A stretch of 64,000 bases of DNA from Oegoconia quadripuncta (GCA_949316235.1 OX438745.1:6825001-6889000), one strand, 5' to 3'; shown: positions 10,342 to 21,759, counted from the first letter of the stretch. The notes: generated by a model not told the origin, from the letters alone. A program made the numbers and translations.

Positions 10342-10588
10342 TAATAATAAATAATAATAATAAATATTTACAACACTTACACCAATCATCTAATCCCAAA
10401 CTAAGCAAAGCTTGTACTATGGATACTAGATAACGGATAAACATACATAAATATTTATATAAACATCCATGACTCAGGAATAAATGTTCATACTTATTCA
10501 TCACACAAACATTTACCCGTCGCGGGATTCGAACCCGCAGCCGTTGGTTTCGCTGACAGGGTCACTATCCACTACACCAATCGGTCGT
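10342..10588 (-). repeat. SINE-B copy, full length
   Basis: On the minus strand the head reads GACCGATTGGTGTAGTGGAT, with box B GGGTTCGAATCCCGCGACGG near 10520. The body follows (ATGGATGTTTATATAAATAT, TCTAGTATCCATAGTACAAG) and the element ends in a (TAA)n tail at 10342-10365. Other copies are at 20.8, 38.1 and 39.0 kb. Confidence 0.88.
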
Positions 10589-10686
10589 CATTATTCTAAC
10601 CAATATTATGTTACTTACATACATTAGGTAGGTAAGCTTAGTTTTATAGGCCGGGATCACTTTTATAAACTTTTAACATGAGTAAC

Positions 10687-11210
10687 GTGTGTAGTTTCGG
10701 CACTCAAATAGAACAGAACAAACGCCTCTCTTCCCGTGGGTGCCGTAAAAGGCGACTAAGGGACTTTCCACCAAATGGGTTGGTGGTAGGGCATTTTTAA
10801 AGTCCGCCTGGCTAGCTACCACCATTTTATCTAAATCTACCGCCAAGCAGCAATGTTAATAGCATTGTTGTGTTCCGGTTGTCAGAGATAAGATAGCCTG
10901 TCCCCCAAATGTGTTGGGGTTTCCGGGTCAGTCGCTTCCACCTTCGACCTCATCTTCACTTAACATCAGGTGTGATTGAGGTCAAATAACAACCCGTGCA
11001 TAAAAAAAAAAGAAATATCTATAGATTTACACGTTATATCGCTGATGGGCTCACCCCCTGTCACGTGTGCATTTCTGTATAGTTCTTAAGGTGAACCGTG
11101 GATGTTGTTTCCGGTCGTCTTCCGTAGTTCAATTGGATAATTGGAACATCCAAATACTAATCTTGGGATATCTCACACGGATTATTCCCAGGTGATATTA
11201 CCCAGTCGGG
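10687..11210 (+). repeat. Repeat E copy interrupted by a SINE-A
   Basis: E begins at GTGTAGTTTCGGCACTCAAA and runs through CGTGGGTGCCGTAAAAGGCG to TTTCCACCAAA at 10775. After the SINE it resumes at 11012 with ATCTATAGATTTACACG, then GATGGGCTCACCCCCTGTCA. The two halves join exactly as in uninterrupted E copies, so E is the older element. Confidence 0.8.
10776..11011 (+). repeat. SINE-A copy inside repeat E
   Basis: Begins within the body (GGGTTGGTGGTAGGGCATTT) and ends with GTGCATAAAAAAAAAA, so it is 5'-truncated and inserted on the plus strand. Its position inside E dates it as younger than that E copy. Confidence 0.9.
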
Positions 11211-11438
11211 AAACTAGGAAAAATGTTCATCTAAGAATGAAGAAAGAATCATATTTGATGAAAATCGGTTCAGCGGTTCCGAATACACAGTTGTTACATA
11301 GGGCTGGGGAAAATAAATACATTACAAAAAATATGAACCACTATGACGTTTTCTCTCTGTAAAAGTATATTATAGACTATTCTGTCTATATATACCTACA
11401 TCTTAATTATGTGTCCTATTATTGAACTAGAAGATATA

Positions 11439-11596
11439 AAGTGAAAAGGTGGAAGCGTACTGACCCGGAAACCCCAACACATTTGGGGGACTGGCTATCT
11501 TATCTCTGACAATCGGAACACAGCAATGCTATTAACATTGCTCGATCCTCCGAATCGTAAACCCAATGTTGTTTACATTGAGCCACGGAGGCGGTT
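11439..11596 (-). repeat. SINE-A copy with large internal deletion
   Basis: The GGTGGAAGCGTACTGACCCG part runs to CTATTAACATTGCTCGATCC, where ~120 bases of body are missing. It then continues with the head CCGAATCGTAAACCCAATGT ... CCACGGAGGCGGTT. The A-tail end is lost. Confidence 0.85.
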
Positions 11597-11599
11597 ATT

Positions 11600-11690
11600 C
11601 TACCTATATACTACTACATTTCATCCAAATCCGTTTCGCCGGTAAACAAACAAACAAACTTTCGCATTTATAATATTAGTTAGATTGTTT
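11600..11690. repeat. Repeat R fragment
   Basis: TTCATCCAAATCCGTTTCGC followed by AAACAAACAAACTTTCGCAT and ATTTATAATATTAGTTAG is the terminal block shared by all R copies. Confidence 0.6.
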
Positions 11691-12302
11691 TGGCAAAGAT
11701 ACTCTCCTTTCTTTACAGCCTTACAGCATTTGCTTTTTAAATTCGCATACAACCTTACAGTGCTCACCTCTTTATTCGCTTAAAAATTTTTCACAGTCGC
11801 AGACATAATTCCAAATTCAAATACTTTAATATGGAATTTCATACATTTTCCTGGGAATTACATTCCAATTTCAAAATTATTCTATATCCTGATTCTGAAG
11901 TCTCCGATTGAGGATATTTTGACAACATTTCATAACATTTTTGAGCAAAGTACGTTTTCGAATGACGTTAGGAGCTCCCCAGGATTTCCTAGGTAATGAA
12001 ATACTAACGAGTTTATACACTACATGATTGATTAACGAATGATATATGAAACAATAAACACAAAGCGATTGAGCTTATGTAAACGAATATTTGATTGAAT
12101 ACAGTGTAAATGTTCTGGTAGTGGTTAAGGTCAGCAAAAAGTACAGTCAGTGACACAAAGTCCTGTTCGCGTTTCTATATCGATTTTGGTGTGTATATTT
12201 TTTTCTGAAAGAAAGAAAATACAAGAATTTATTTATTTATTTATTATAATATATAGATATTATTATTATATATCAGGGTATAAAAAATAAAAACTAAAAT
12301 AA

Positions 12303-12550
12303 AACTATAAGGCAAAGACGTCATCCAGAGCTCCCGATTGCGGTATGGACCCTAACACACTGGCTGCATTACCTCTCTGAACAGCCAGACTGAGGCGTTG
12401 AGCGAGGTATGCGCCAGCCCGTAAATCACACGAGGCCAGCACCAATCTGGTCGAAAGACCGTGGACGAAATTCCTGGTGTCAGAAAACCACGGTCCCATA
12501 GTTTCTACTGCAAGCGCCAAGAAAGAAAATGGTTTATTCGCCACAAGTGC
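12303..12550 (-). pseudogene. LINE-like C-terminal fragment
   Basis: The minus-strand frame gives a block with ...FLALAVETMGPWFSDTR, then STRLVLASCDLRAGAYLAQR, then LSLAVQRGNAASVLGSIPQS. The same block recurs at 45.96-46.3 kb, 59.3-59.5 kb and, as a scrap, at 42.2 kb. I recognise it as the extreme C-terminus of a family of non-LTR retrotransposon polyproteins (after the reverse transcriptase). This is family knowledge, not a search. Only the last ~80 residues are present, typical of 5'-truncated retroposition. It is not a host gene. Confidence 0.65.
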
Positions 12551-12810
12551 ACACTAAACGTACAACACAAACTTAACTTAAGCTACAAAACGTATAAAGA
12601 TAAAGACAACAATTTTGTGCGCCACTGTAGTAAAGAATGGAACACAGCATTATGCCCAAAACTATTTTTTTTAAATAGTATCGATTATTAATTCTATGTA
12701 CGTGTTTGACTGCGCAAGAATTAAAAATATTTTCCGTCACAAATTCAAAGGAGTTCTTAAAAATCTTAATGTCTAGAGGGTCGATGGCATTAAGTTTGAA
12801 CGATAATATC

Positions 12811-13220
12811 AAAGCTAAACCATAACCAAAAACGTTACGAGCACTTTTCGTATCGCGCTAATCATTTGAACGGAAATTAAACTAATTTTTTTTAATACTC
12901 GTGGTTAGCTCTAAACATTTTGGATTTGGTTTTACTTTGGTCGCGTCAGCGATATAACCAAAAAATAGCGCGATACCATTTTTTCTTCATCTAAATTAAA
13001 GCTAAACCATAACCAAAAACGTTACGAGCACTTTTCGTATCGCGCTAATCGCTTGAACGGAAATTAAACTAGTTTTTTTTTAATACTCGTAGTTAGCTCT
13101 AAACATTTTGGGTTTGGTTTTACTTTGGTAGCGTCAAAGATATAGGTAACCAAAAAATAGCGCGATACCATTTTTTCTTCAGTTAAACTAAAGCTAAACC
13201 AAAACCAAAAACGTTCCGTT
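12811..13220. repeat. 187-bp tandem repeat, about 2.2 units
   Basis: AAAGCTAAACC starts units at 12811, 12998 and 13190, giving periods of 187 and 192 bases (the second carries a small TAGGTA-type insertion). Within each unit the order is ACCAAAAACGTTACGAGCAC, TTTTCGTATCGCGCTAAT, TTGAACGGAAATTAAACTA, TAGCTCTAAACATTTTGG, then AAAAAATAGCGCGATACCAT. The first two units look over 90% identical by eye. Only a partial third unit remains. It looks like a fragment of a satellite or the tandem core of a transposon. Confidence 0.9.
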
Positions 13221-13279
13221 CGAACGGTACAACCGTTGTAAAATAGTGCGATTGGTTCCTAGGTATCACACTAAATAGG

Positions 13280-13460
13280 TATTATAAATGGCAAAGTTTG
13301 TGTGTGTATATGAATGTGTGTTACCTCTCTACGCTTAAACGTCTGGACGGATTTGGATGAAATTTGGTTGGTAGACAGATTAGGACCTGGATTAACATAC
13401 CTATTGATATATTTTTTTGCTGGACCGATTTTGATGAAATGTTCCACGCGAACGAAGTCG
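13280..13460 (+). repeat. Repeat R copy
   Basis: AAATGGCAAAGTTTGTGTGT, TCTGGACGGATTTGGATGAA and ATTTGGTTGGTAGACAGATT are R-family blocks in plus orientation. The related CAATCTGTCTACCAACCAAA block appears inverted near 41.4 kb. Confidence 0.55.
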
Positions 13461-14027
13461 CAGTTAAAGAAAGAAAAGAAAGAAACTGTTTATTCGCCAC
13501 TTCGCAGTCGCAAAATAAAATAACAGAACACTCAGATAGTGTCGCAGTAGTGAAAGGTAAACGACTCAGCTATGCTGAGCTTATAAAGAGCTCAGCGCTG
13601 GTTTACTGTCGCACCCGGTTAACAGCTAGTTATTTTTTTGTTTTTTTTTATAGGTCATTGCATAGTCATAGACAAAGTAGTCACCACAGTTAGGTTTGCG
13701 AGTAAAACAGCTTTGACAGACAGAAGGACATGTCGGAACTACTTTAATATAGTTTTTAATTTGGCTGCGGACCTCCTAATTTATTTTAATTGTATTATTT
13801 TGTGGTAGGTATATAAATCCATTCTTCTCGATTCTACTTTAACCACAGAACTAAAATGTAAGCATAAGTCATATTTTCCATGCAAATTATTTAGCTGGGG
13901 CTCGATTATTAAACGTAATCGATTCAAATCACGATCCGAAACAATTTCGCGCGCAAATTTGTTTTTGCTAATAAAAAAAAAATGGCGGAAAAATCCGCCC
14001 TTTTTTTCATTCGAGCGGTGTATTGCC

Positions 14028-14160
14028 AATCTTTTTTTTTTTTATATGAGAGGGCGGCAAACGAACATGCGGGTCACCTGATGGAAAGCAATCACCGCCG
14101 CCCATGGACACCCGTAACACCAAAAGGGTCACAGATGCGTTGCCGGCTAATCTTTAAAAA
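14028..14160 (-). repeat. Repeat S copy (SINE-like)
   Basis: A T run at 14028-14043 is followed by GGCGGCAAACGAACATGCGG, CACCTGATGGAAAGCAATCA, CCGCCCATGGACACCCGTAA and CACAGATGCGTTGCCGGCTA. The T run is best read as a minus-strand A tail. Partial relatives are at 1.26 and 22.1 kb. Confidence 0.65.
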
Positions 14161-17100
14161 CTCTAAACTTATCCATACAAGAACTTTACTGACGACAAAA
14201 GCAATATAAGTATTGAACATAAAACACGGTGGGCTTTTTAGCAGGAACTCAGTGAGAGTTGCCCTAACATCTTTTTTGGAAGCATTTCAGGCGTTTTTCT
14301 ATACCAAACCAATTACCAAAAAGTGGAATGCTACAAACATTCCAAATTATGCGATAACTCCAAATGGGGTCGTAAATAACAATTAACATCAACAGGTTAC
14401 AAGTGGTCATTGTTGAGAAAATAAATATGTTACGAAATATGCGCTCAAATTCTCACAAGAGTGAGAATTTGTCACATTTGCTAATAAAGTATGAAGTTTA
14501 TGATGTCGTTGCCGACGGAATGAACCCACTTAGGATTCGAGCGGGCTCTTGAATTGGGGGATGTTTACTTTTCACCCTATTACGGCAAACTAACTAAAGA
14601 AGGCTTATGATTTTAGCAGAAAATAAAAAACACAAATAAAATAAAAAAAAAATTGATACAATAGGTACTCTTCAGTTTGAGTCCCTCAACAAATAAACCA
14701 CTCCAGGAACAGTGACTTAATTTATAAAGAAATATTTCACACTTAAAATATATTTTAGTCCCAAACTAGGCAAAGCCTGGGTACCTACTAAGTTTAACTA
14801 TGGACACTATAAGACTATATTTCTATAAGATATTTAAATATACCCTCCTTATTTAAACAATAAAACGTATTTGATTGATTGATTGAGTAGGTACCTACTT
14901 ACAAACTTAAATATTATTTTTATTTTATTTCAACAGACAGACAAGACGCGTGCTTATGTCTATGAGAGAAAAAGTTGCAAAGTTTTGAAATACAATAAAA
15001 TTGAAATACAATAGGTAATACAATAAAATATTAAGCAATTCTTAGATATTTCGTAAACAGAAGGGAAACCTCAAATAATTTGCGCTTTATATTATTTAAA
15101 TAATTAACATGATGTGACAAGTTAGAAAGTGTTAGAAGTAGGATAGGTCGGTTACACATATTTTTTAACCAGTGACCAGACACAGTGTTTTAGTACCTTG
15201 ACCCGAGCAAGTGGTTGAAAACACAACAAAATCTTAGAAACCAAACGCCATCTAGTATCGAGTGGCAGAATTAACATAATTGTTTATGGCGACATCTGTG
15301 ACATTTAACTAAAACTTCTATGGACCATAGTGTCATGTGTATAAGATAAATGTTTTGGTATATTTTTGTTAGATGGCGCTGTTCAAAATAGTTCACTCAA
15401 ATAATAACAGATTGCGGAGTAATGTATACGCAAAGAGTTATAAATAATCTCGCTAGATGCCGCTAGTAGTTGTAATTTCACCTAAAATAACAGTATTTTC
15501 GGGAAGAAATTTGAACGCTGAAATTGAGACCTGTGCTTAGGCAACTCCTTGAGTTGTCCTCAATTAATTAAGATTGGTTACTAATAAAAACACAATTGCA
15601 AGATGGGTGCGATGGTGATGATACCTCAAACATTAGGTACCTACCTAAGTATTTTCAGTGTTTTGCGTTTGCCGTCGGACGGATGCCGCTCGCGTGAAAG
15701 GACCGAATTACTAAACTAATTCGGACCTCTGGGGATTGAACCCACTACCTTGCTAGCCCAATGTTACCGTTGAGTCAAGAAACTTCTTAAATTGAACAGA
15801 TTTGTTACCTGAGTCTATTTATCTACCTGACAGTAAGTGTTTTTAGGCTGAAGAAAATTGAATATAATTTTTTTAAGTTGTCTGGATTTTATGACCACTG
15901 ATGATAATAGATAAATATTAAAGACTATCAAATACGACATCTACCTAACTGCTTACGCTGGAATTAGTATTATCTATTCCTTTTACCCAGTGGTTGTCTG
16001 GAAGAAATCACTTCCAGTGATAAGATTCCTATAGGTTTATTTATGGGTAGACGAGACGATCTGTCAGTGAGTGGTTAATATGAAAATACCTACGCTTTGA
16101 AAGGGCTATCGAAAAATATATCTGATTTCTGTTTCAGACTGTAAAAGGTTCAATGATCATTTGCAACGCGCACATAACATTTGGTAGGGTCATTGCTCAT
16201 CTTTTGATCAAGATATAAGTAGTACTAAACAAATAATCATATCAGATTAATTGCTCATTAATTGTCGGTCGTGTCGTGTCTCTCGTCTGGCAATGTGCCC
16301 ACTCATCCCCTATCTCAAAGCCGATCGCCGAATCGATTCACCCGAGCCAAATAATCGAATAGTAATCGAGTTATTTCGATTGTTCTAAGCGTTTCGCTAT
16401 GGGTGGCCGATGGTTGATAGATCGATCTGATTACTAATGGGTAATTACATGTCGGGTCCTATGTGTTCCAATTTTATGATATTATTTTATTTTACATAGG
16501 AAATTAAATCAATGAAAGGTTTTAATTCGGGAAACGCCAAATGCGGTGCGAAATAGTACCTACGTTAATTTTAATGCATGTTAAACACGGTCTAATGCCA
16601 CATCCATACTTTTGCTGTGAATCATTAAAACTATCTGGAGCCGTAGGAACCAGCCCTCTTAATGTTTAACGCAAAGGAATGGTCTCCAACGCCAACTGTT
16701 AATTTTGATCGTTAACCGCAACTGTGGCTCAATTTAAACAACATAGAGTTTACGAATTGGAGATTGCAGGTTCGATGTCCACCGGGGCACACGTTCAGTA
16801 CACATGTCTGTATTCATCATAGAAACTTATATATCAGTCAGAATATTTAAATATCAAATAATAGCATTTAAATGATGAGTATGTATTTATTTCAGAAAAA
16901 TTTAATGTTAGTAATAGGCATATAAAATAGTCTTGTCTGAAAATAAGCAAATACAAACTTTCTCTTTTATCATTTTTTTTTATAAATCTCTTTTATCAAC
17001 TTGCTATTCTCATGTGACATTGAAAAGTGAAAACTCCGTGAAATGTCAAAACAGTGTCAGTTTCCCGAGAGACGTCAAGTTGTACTGTAGACCAATTTGA
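14161..17100. other. Intergenic, no gene seen
   Basis: Mostly unique AT-rich DNA. A small SINE-B scrap (AGTCCCAAACTAGGCAAAGC) lies at 14757-14800. Between 15240 and 15480 there are three scattered copies of an ATGGCGCT/ATGCCGCT-type octamer in AGATGGCGCTG context. Around 16300-16440 several ATCGAT-type palindromes cluster. None of these supports a gene. Confidence 0.4.
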
Positions 17101-17142
17101 TAACAAATCCGATGATGCTTTTTGATTCGCATAAATCTGAGA

Positions 17143-18962
17143 ATGAGTTTATTCACAAAAGTGCTGAACTTGCCCGTACAGTTCCCCATGGTGCGCGGCA
17201 TGATATCGTACGCGGTCATCTGGCCAACGTGTAGCCTTGCGCAGGAGTACATTGAGAACGGCACCTCTTTGTTTAACGCGGACTGGGCCCGCGCCGCACG
17301 GTTCGGCATCTTTGGTAAGTGCTCCAACGGAATATTGAGATAGTACTAAATTATTTTTACTGTAGCTTGTATATAAAATATCAGACTAGACGATTATCGT
17401 CCCCGGACATAACAGCTCGTTCGTATGTCAGGAATATTATTGTGCTGTTTTCTCTTGCTTTGTGCAGGGGAAAATTGCTTTTTGAACAAGCAGTAGCTTA
17501 AAAAATGTCATATCTGACTATTTTAGTGTACCATGTGTACCTACAAAATAAAGGATTTTTGGTTTTGACTTTGACGTTGTAGGTGTAGAGATTTACAGGC
17601 CAGTTCGCAATTTATTACGTAACCTTCTGTTAAGCAACATATATATAATATTTCACGTGTGTTTCAACAGTTTCTGAAACGCTAATTGTTGCTAGAGTGT
17701 CGCCGGAGGCCGTAATTGATTTGTGTTGCATTATGTATTGTTTTCTACGTGTGCTCAAAATGGGGATACAAAACTATCTTTTAAATTAAAGTTACCAATA
17801 TGTACTTTCATAGTTCAGTTATTAGGTTCATAACATTGTTCAGAAAGATGCGCAACATTCATCCACACTTGTCAGCATTTCATGAGTGATTTTATGGACA
17901 ACTAAAATGTTTCACTTTGCTCTGCATTTAGAGTGGGTAACACAGAAACATTGCGGAACCAATGTTTAAATAGTTTTGTTTCGTATTGGAAATATTATGA
18001 AACACTGACTATAAACAGTGTCGTTTTAAACAAATGTTGCGTAATGAATACCCGGCTCTCACTTGAAGCGCACATGCACCCTGAGGGATGGGCCAACGCG
18101 TTTGTCACCTATCCAACAGATCCATCACATCGGAACCGAATCCAACCGCAAGGTAACCTACAGAACGGCATCACTCAACTTATAAACCTATTATGTCCAT
18201 TCTAGTATAATCTGGGACAAGCCACCCACACCACTCGCAGTTTCGTGCTATATCTACTGAGTGGTGGCACAGATCTATGGGAAGGCGGTGGGTTATCATC
18301 CATTTTTCTTCTTCTCGAATCAATGACAAAGATCTATGGTGGCCTAGTATTTGGACTGGTTACTGGAGAAACCCGACCTATTCCTGAGTTCTCTGTACCT
18401 GCTATTGGCCATTCAAATCCTATAATAGCTTTCAACAAAAAACAGGATACGGTAAAACTTTCTGAAGGACAGTTTGTTTCAGTTAAATCTACCACATCTT
18501 TAAAAATCTCCTATGTCTGTCAATAATAGTTGTTATTCTTGATTTTTCTTATATTATACAATCTTTACAGGTACATTTTTCATGTCGCCCGTTTTCTACA
18601 CCTGGATGAAATACTCGAGCCGTTTCTTCAAACAGAAAGACCTGAAGACGGCTATAACCCGAGCTGTCATTGAGCAGGTCTCCTACGGCCCTCTGGCTAT
18701 GTCTTACTTCTTCTTTGGCATGAGTGCCTTGGAAATGAAGCCAATTGAGACCTGTATAGAGGAAGTGAAAATGAAGTTTTGGCCAACATACAAAATGGGC
18801 GCGTTATATTGGCCAGTGGCGCAAACTATTAACTTTTACTTCATATCAGAGAATAACAGAATCATTTTTGTGAGTATAGCTAGCTTTGTATGGACGGTGT
18901 TTCTGGCGCATATGAAAGCGGCAGATACTAAGGGCAGAATGGATTTTAAAGGTGACAAATAG
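17143..18962 (+). CDS. Mpv17/PMP22-family membrane protein, two exons
   Basis: Exon 1 is 17143-17314 (donor GTAAGT) and exon 2 is 18571-18962 (acceptor TTTACAG). The phase-1 intron of 1256 bp joins FGIFG to TFFMSPVFYTWM, a junction within the first conserved block of the family. The product is 187 residues, the usual length. Family hallmarks are RGMISYAVIWPTCSLAQE near the N-terminus, DWARAARFGIFGTFF, EQVSYGPLAMSYFFFGMS, FWPTYKMGALYWPVAQTINF, and a final hydrophobic helix (FVSIASFVWTVFLAHMK). About four hydrophobic segments are present. The ATG at 17143 is chosen because an in-frame stop lies 28 bases upstream and A is at -3. Mpv17-like proteins sit in the inner mitochondrial or peroxisomal membrane and act as channels; which organelle applies here is not visible. 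It reads divergently from tinman. The exact paralogue (Mpv17, Mpv17L or an insect-specific member) is uncertain. Confidence 0.9.
17315..18570 (+). other. Intron of the Mpv17-like gene
   Basis: The 1256-bp intron contains open stretches (for example 17933-18205 and 18245-18526) that resemble no known protein and do not fit the family alignment. Splicing exon 1 directly to 18571 gives a continuous conserved sequence, so these are treated as intronic. No SINE of the window's families lies inside it. Confidence 0.75.
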
Positions 18963-19412
18963 ATTAGTAAATGGAAATTATTATAATGTATTAGTAAAGT
19001 TATACCTATAAAAAAGAAGGGAAATGAAGTGAAAACGTACGAAGATAGGATATGAATGAATTGACTATGAACGGTAGAATTGGTATTAAATATTACCCGT
19101 TTGCAGTAGTACATAGGTATAATGCTTTCAACAAATAATTTCGCGACAATCATGGCTCAGTGATAAAGCACTTTTTAAAAATATGGCCTCCATTACGTTC
19201 TGAGTAGTGTCGCCCTTAGAAGAGGTGTTCCTCATAGTACAGAATACCCTGGGCCAGAGAATTGGTGTTTTCGTCACGTATTTACCTACCTGATACACAG
19301 TGAAATAGATACCCAGTATTTTGTAAACATTTTAAAGTATTTATTATTATCTAAGAAATATTTTCTTTTGTAAATTGGTATTTTATAATGATTTTACTAA
19401 TGTTCATTTCTT

Positions 19413-19418
19413 AATAAA
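19413..19418 (+). terminator. Candidate polyadenylation signal of the Mpv17-like gene
   Basis: AATAAA lies about 450 bases after the stop codon in AT-rich sequence. It is the first canonical hexamer I see downstream. Assigned by position only. Confidence 0.5.
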
Positions 19419-19714
19419 TTTAACTTTTTTATTAATTTAATTGTTTATTTAAAGGGAAATTCGCTGTAGACTTTCAACCATCTATCGATCCATATAGAAG
19501 GTAGTAAATACTACTAAATATTACTTTAATATGTGAATTTAAAATTTAATTATTGGAGGAAGTTTAGTGTCAGTGAAGAAATCGAATATTAAACTGTTTT
19601 ACACTGTCTATTGATATCAAGGAACGGTCAAAATAATTAGAAAATCAAATGAAATATCACTAAAAAAAAATCCTAAATGTGAAGGTAATTAAATATAAAC
19701 AATAGTATTTTTTT

Positions 19715-19962
19715 AAACACCAATAAACTGGTCAGCATATTTTTATCATCGAGGTGGTTTAAAACAGCCTCTTGGAAGTCTTCATCACTGGTGAATTTTC
19801 TTTCACCAAGATTTTTCTTTAAATATGGAAATAAGAGTAGTCGCGTGGGGCCAAGTCCGAGCTGTACGGTTGGTGTTCCAGCCTTTGAAACAGCAGCCTT
19901 GTGGACAGGTCCATTATCATGCAACAGAAGTTCTTAATTACTCGTATTGAATTCCGTGATGA
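19715..19962 (-). pseudogene. Mariner transposase fragment, frameshifted
   Basis: Minus-strand translation gives LLHDNGPVHKAAVSKA, then in the other frame HQPYSSDLAPRDYSYF, then LKKNLGERKFTSDEDFQEAV. These are the C-terminal catalytic-core motifs of mariner transposases (HDN.P.H, PPYSPDLAP.DY.LFP, LKK.L.G..F.S.E). At least one frameshift separates the blocks. The N-terminal helix-turn-helix part is absent. A SINE-A begins at 19990, just upstream of it. The element is dead. Confidence 0.85.
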
Positions 19963-19989
19963 TAGGTTTGCCTGGAAGAGATCGCTGTT

Positions 19990-20216
19990 GGGGCATTTTA
20001 AAATGTCCGCCTGGCTAGCTACCACCATCTTATCTGAATTTGCCGCCAAGCAGCAATGTTAACAGCATTGTAGTGTTCCGGTTGTCAGAGATAAGATAGC
20101 CAGTCCCCCAAATGTGATTGGGTTTCCGGGTAAGTACGCTTCCACCTTCGACCTCATCTTCACTTAATATCAGGTGTGATTGAGGTCAAGTACGAACCCG
20201 TCGTGCATAAAAAAAA
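19990..20216 (+). repeat. SINE-A copy, 5'-truncated
   Basis: From GGGGCATTTTAAAATGTCCG through GCTAGCTACCACCATCTTAT and CACCTTCGACCTCATCTTCA to GTCGTGCATAAAAAAA. Plus orientation by its A tail. A scrap of LINE 3' end (TTTGCCTGGAAGAGATCGCT) lies immediately before it at 19967-19986. Confidence 0.9.
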
Positions 20217-20810
20217 TAGTGAGGTTAGGCCAATTTATTATGGGACACCACGTATACACTCGAAAAACGTTACCCTCTTTTCGGTGCAGTCGGATAAAAA
20301 TACAACTGTCGCAAAATTTGTTACGTTATCTATTAATATGGTCGAATTGTATACTACATCATATAACTTTGTGCCTCACATGGTGTGTATCTAATGGATC
20401 CATTCACAATAAATTATAATAAAAAGTGACACCGATGTCGCGGGCATTCCTCAAGCGAAAGGCACAAAAACGACGTTATTTATTAGAATTAATAACGTGA
20501 ATGAATTTTTATGAGAAAAATATTTTTATTGGCAACATTAATCATGTTTTGTCAACGCCGAACTAATGCCGTGCGAGAACATTCGACTCTATATTTTTTT
20601 ATTATAAATAAGTTTTGTGAACGTGTCTAGTTCTACGGTAGTTTTGGGATTCAATATAATCGTAAAATTCGATATCATAATCGAATAGGTTTTTTGATTT
20701 ATGTTCATTTGTTTAAATTATACAGGTAATATTATTAATTGTATTACATGTATATTTGGAAGCGGTTTATATACAGACTTTTGGATTTATCTGATTGTAG
20801 AATTTTTGTG
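20217..20810. other. No recognised feature
   Basis: AT-rich sequence between a SINE-A and a SINE-B. The two overlapping open frames at 20176-20419 begin inside the SINE and have no recognisable domain. Confidence 0.4.
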
Positions 20811-20811
20811 T

Positions 20812-21042
20812 GATAAATAAAGAAATAAATACTTACACCAATCATCTAGTCCCAAACTAAGCAAAAAGCTTGTACTATGGCTACTAGATAACGGACAAAC
20901 ATACATAAATATTTATATAAACATCCATGACTCGGGAATAAATGTTCATATTCATCACACAAACATTTGCCCGTCGCGGGGTTCGAACCCGCAACCGTTG
21001 GTTTCGCTGACAGGGTCACTATCCCACTACACCAACCGGTGA
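20812..21042 (-). repeat. SINE-B copy, full length
   Basis: The minus-strand head ACCGGTTGGTGTAGTGGGAT is followed by box B GGGTTCGAACCCCGCGACGG. It then continues with the body and the GGATGATTGGTGTAAGTATT end next to an AAATAAAGAAATAAA tail on the plus side. Confidence 0.88.
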
Positions 21043-21178
21043 TGACTGTAGAATATAAAAATCTATTTTACCTCCTGTAACCTAAACGGATTGACCGATT
21101 TTGAAGTGTACCTAACGTATCGTTAGATTTGTCTTGATCCCCAGAGTGTCATAAAATAGATTTAAAAATGTCAACATG

Positions 21179-21512
21179 TCGTCCATCATTATCTCAGCCC
21201 GTAAACATCTCACTGCAGAGATATTGACCTTCCCTCGTATAATGTAAAAGTATGGGCCATAGTCATACGCATACGCTGGCCCAAAGCGAGTTGGGGACTT
21301 CACATGCCTTAGAATTTTTATTTCTCAGGCATGCAGGTTTCCTCACGATGTTTTTCTTCACCGTTTAAGAGCAGTCAGATAAATGCACATAAGTAATTAA
21401 ACTATATTTAAAAACTCATTGGTACATGGTCTGCCTGGAAATCGAACCCGGACCTCCGTCCGGGTCCGTCCGTGGGAAACCGTGTCTTAACCGCTGAGCC
21501 ACCGACGCTCTA
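21179..21512 (-). repeat. SINE-D copy, full length
   Basis: In minus orientation the head AGAGCGTCGGTGGCTCAGCG is followed by box B, GGTTCGATTTCCAGGCAGAC, GTGCATTTATCTGACTGCTC and GAAACCTGCATGCCTGAGAA, ending in GAGATAATGATGGACGACA. A small local duplication of GTCCGTCCG disturbs the anticodon-stem-like region. Confidence 0.85.
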
Positions 21513-21600
21513 AATTTCATCCAAATCTATTCATCCGTCGCCGTGATTGAGCAAGAAATAAACAAACATCCAAAGTTTCGCATTTATAATATTAGTTCTC
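21513..21600. repeat. Repeat R fragment
   Basis: AAATTTCATCCAAATCTATT, then TCGCCGTGATTGAGCAAGAA, then TTTCGCATTTATAATATTAG is the terminal block of repeat R. Confidence 0.6.
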
Positions 21601-21759
21601 TAGCGTTAGGTGGAAATGGACCACGAGATAGAAAGGGCTCAGAACCAATTGAGGTCCTTCAACCTTAGATGATATACAACCTGGTGGTCCTAGGCCACCA
21701 TGCAGTTTTTTCATTGCATTCACTTCGCCAAAGAACAAATCGTCACTTAAATCGCATCG

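Noticed and set aside
10500..10590. Possible minus-strand tRNA gene
   Set aside because: Part of SINE-B; the head is followed by the SINE body in every copy, so it is not an independent tRNA.
17933..18526. Possible extra exons between the two Mpv17-like exons
   Set aside because: Direct splicing of 17314 to 18571 gives an uninterrupted family sequence of normal length. The intervening frames match nothing and would break the conserved block.
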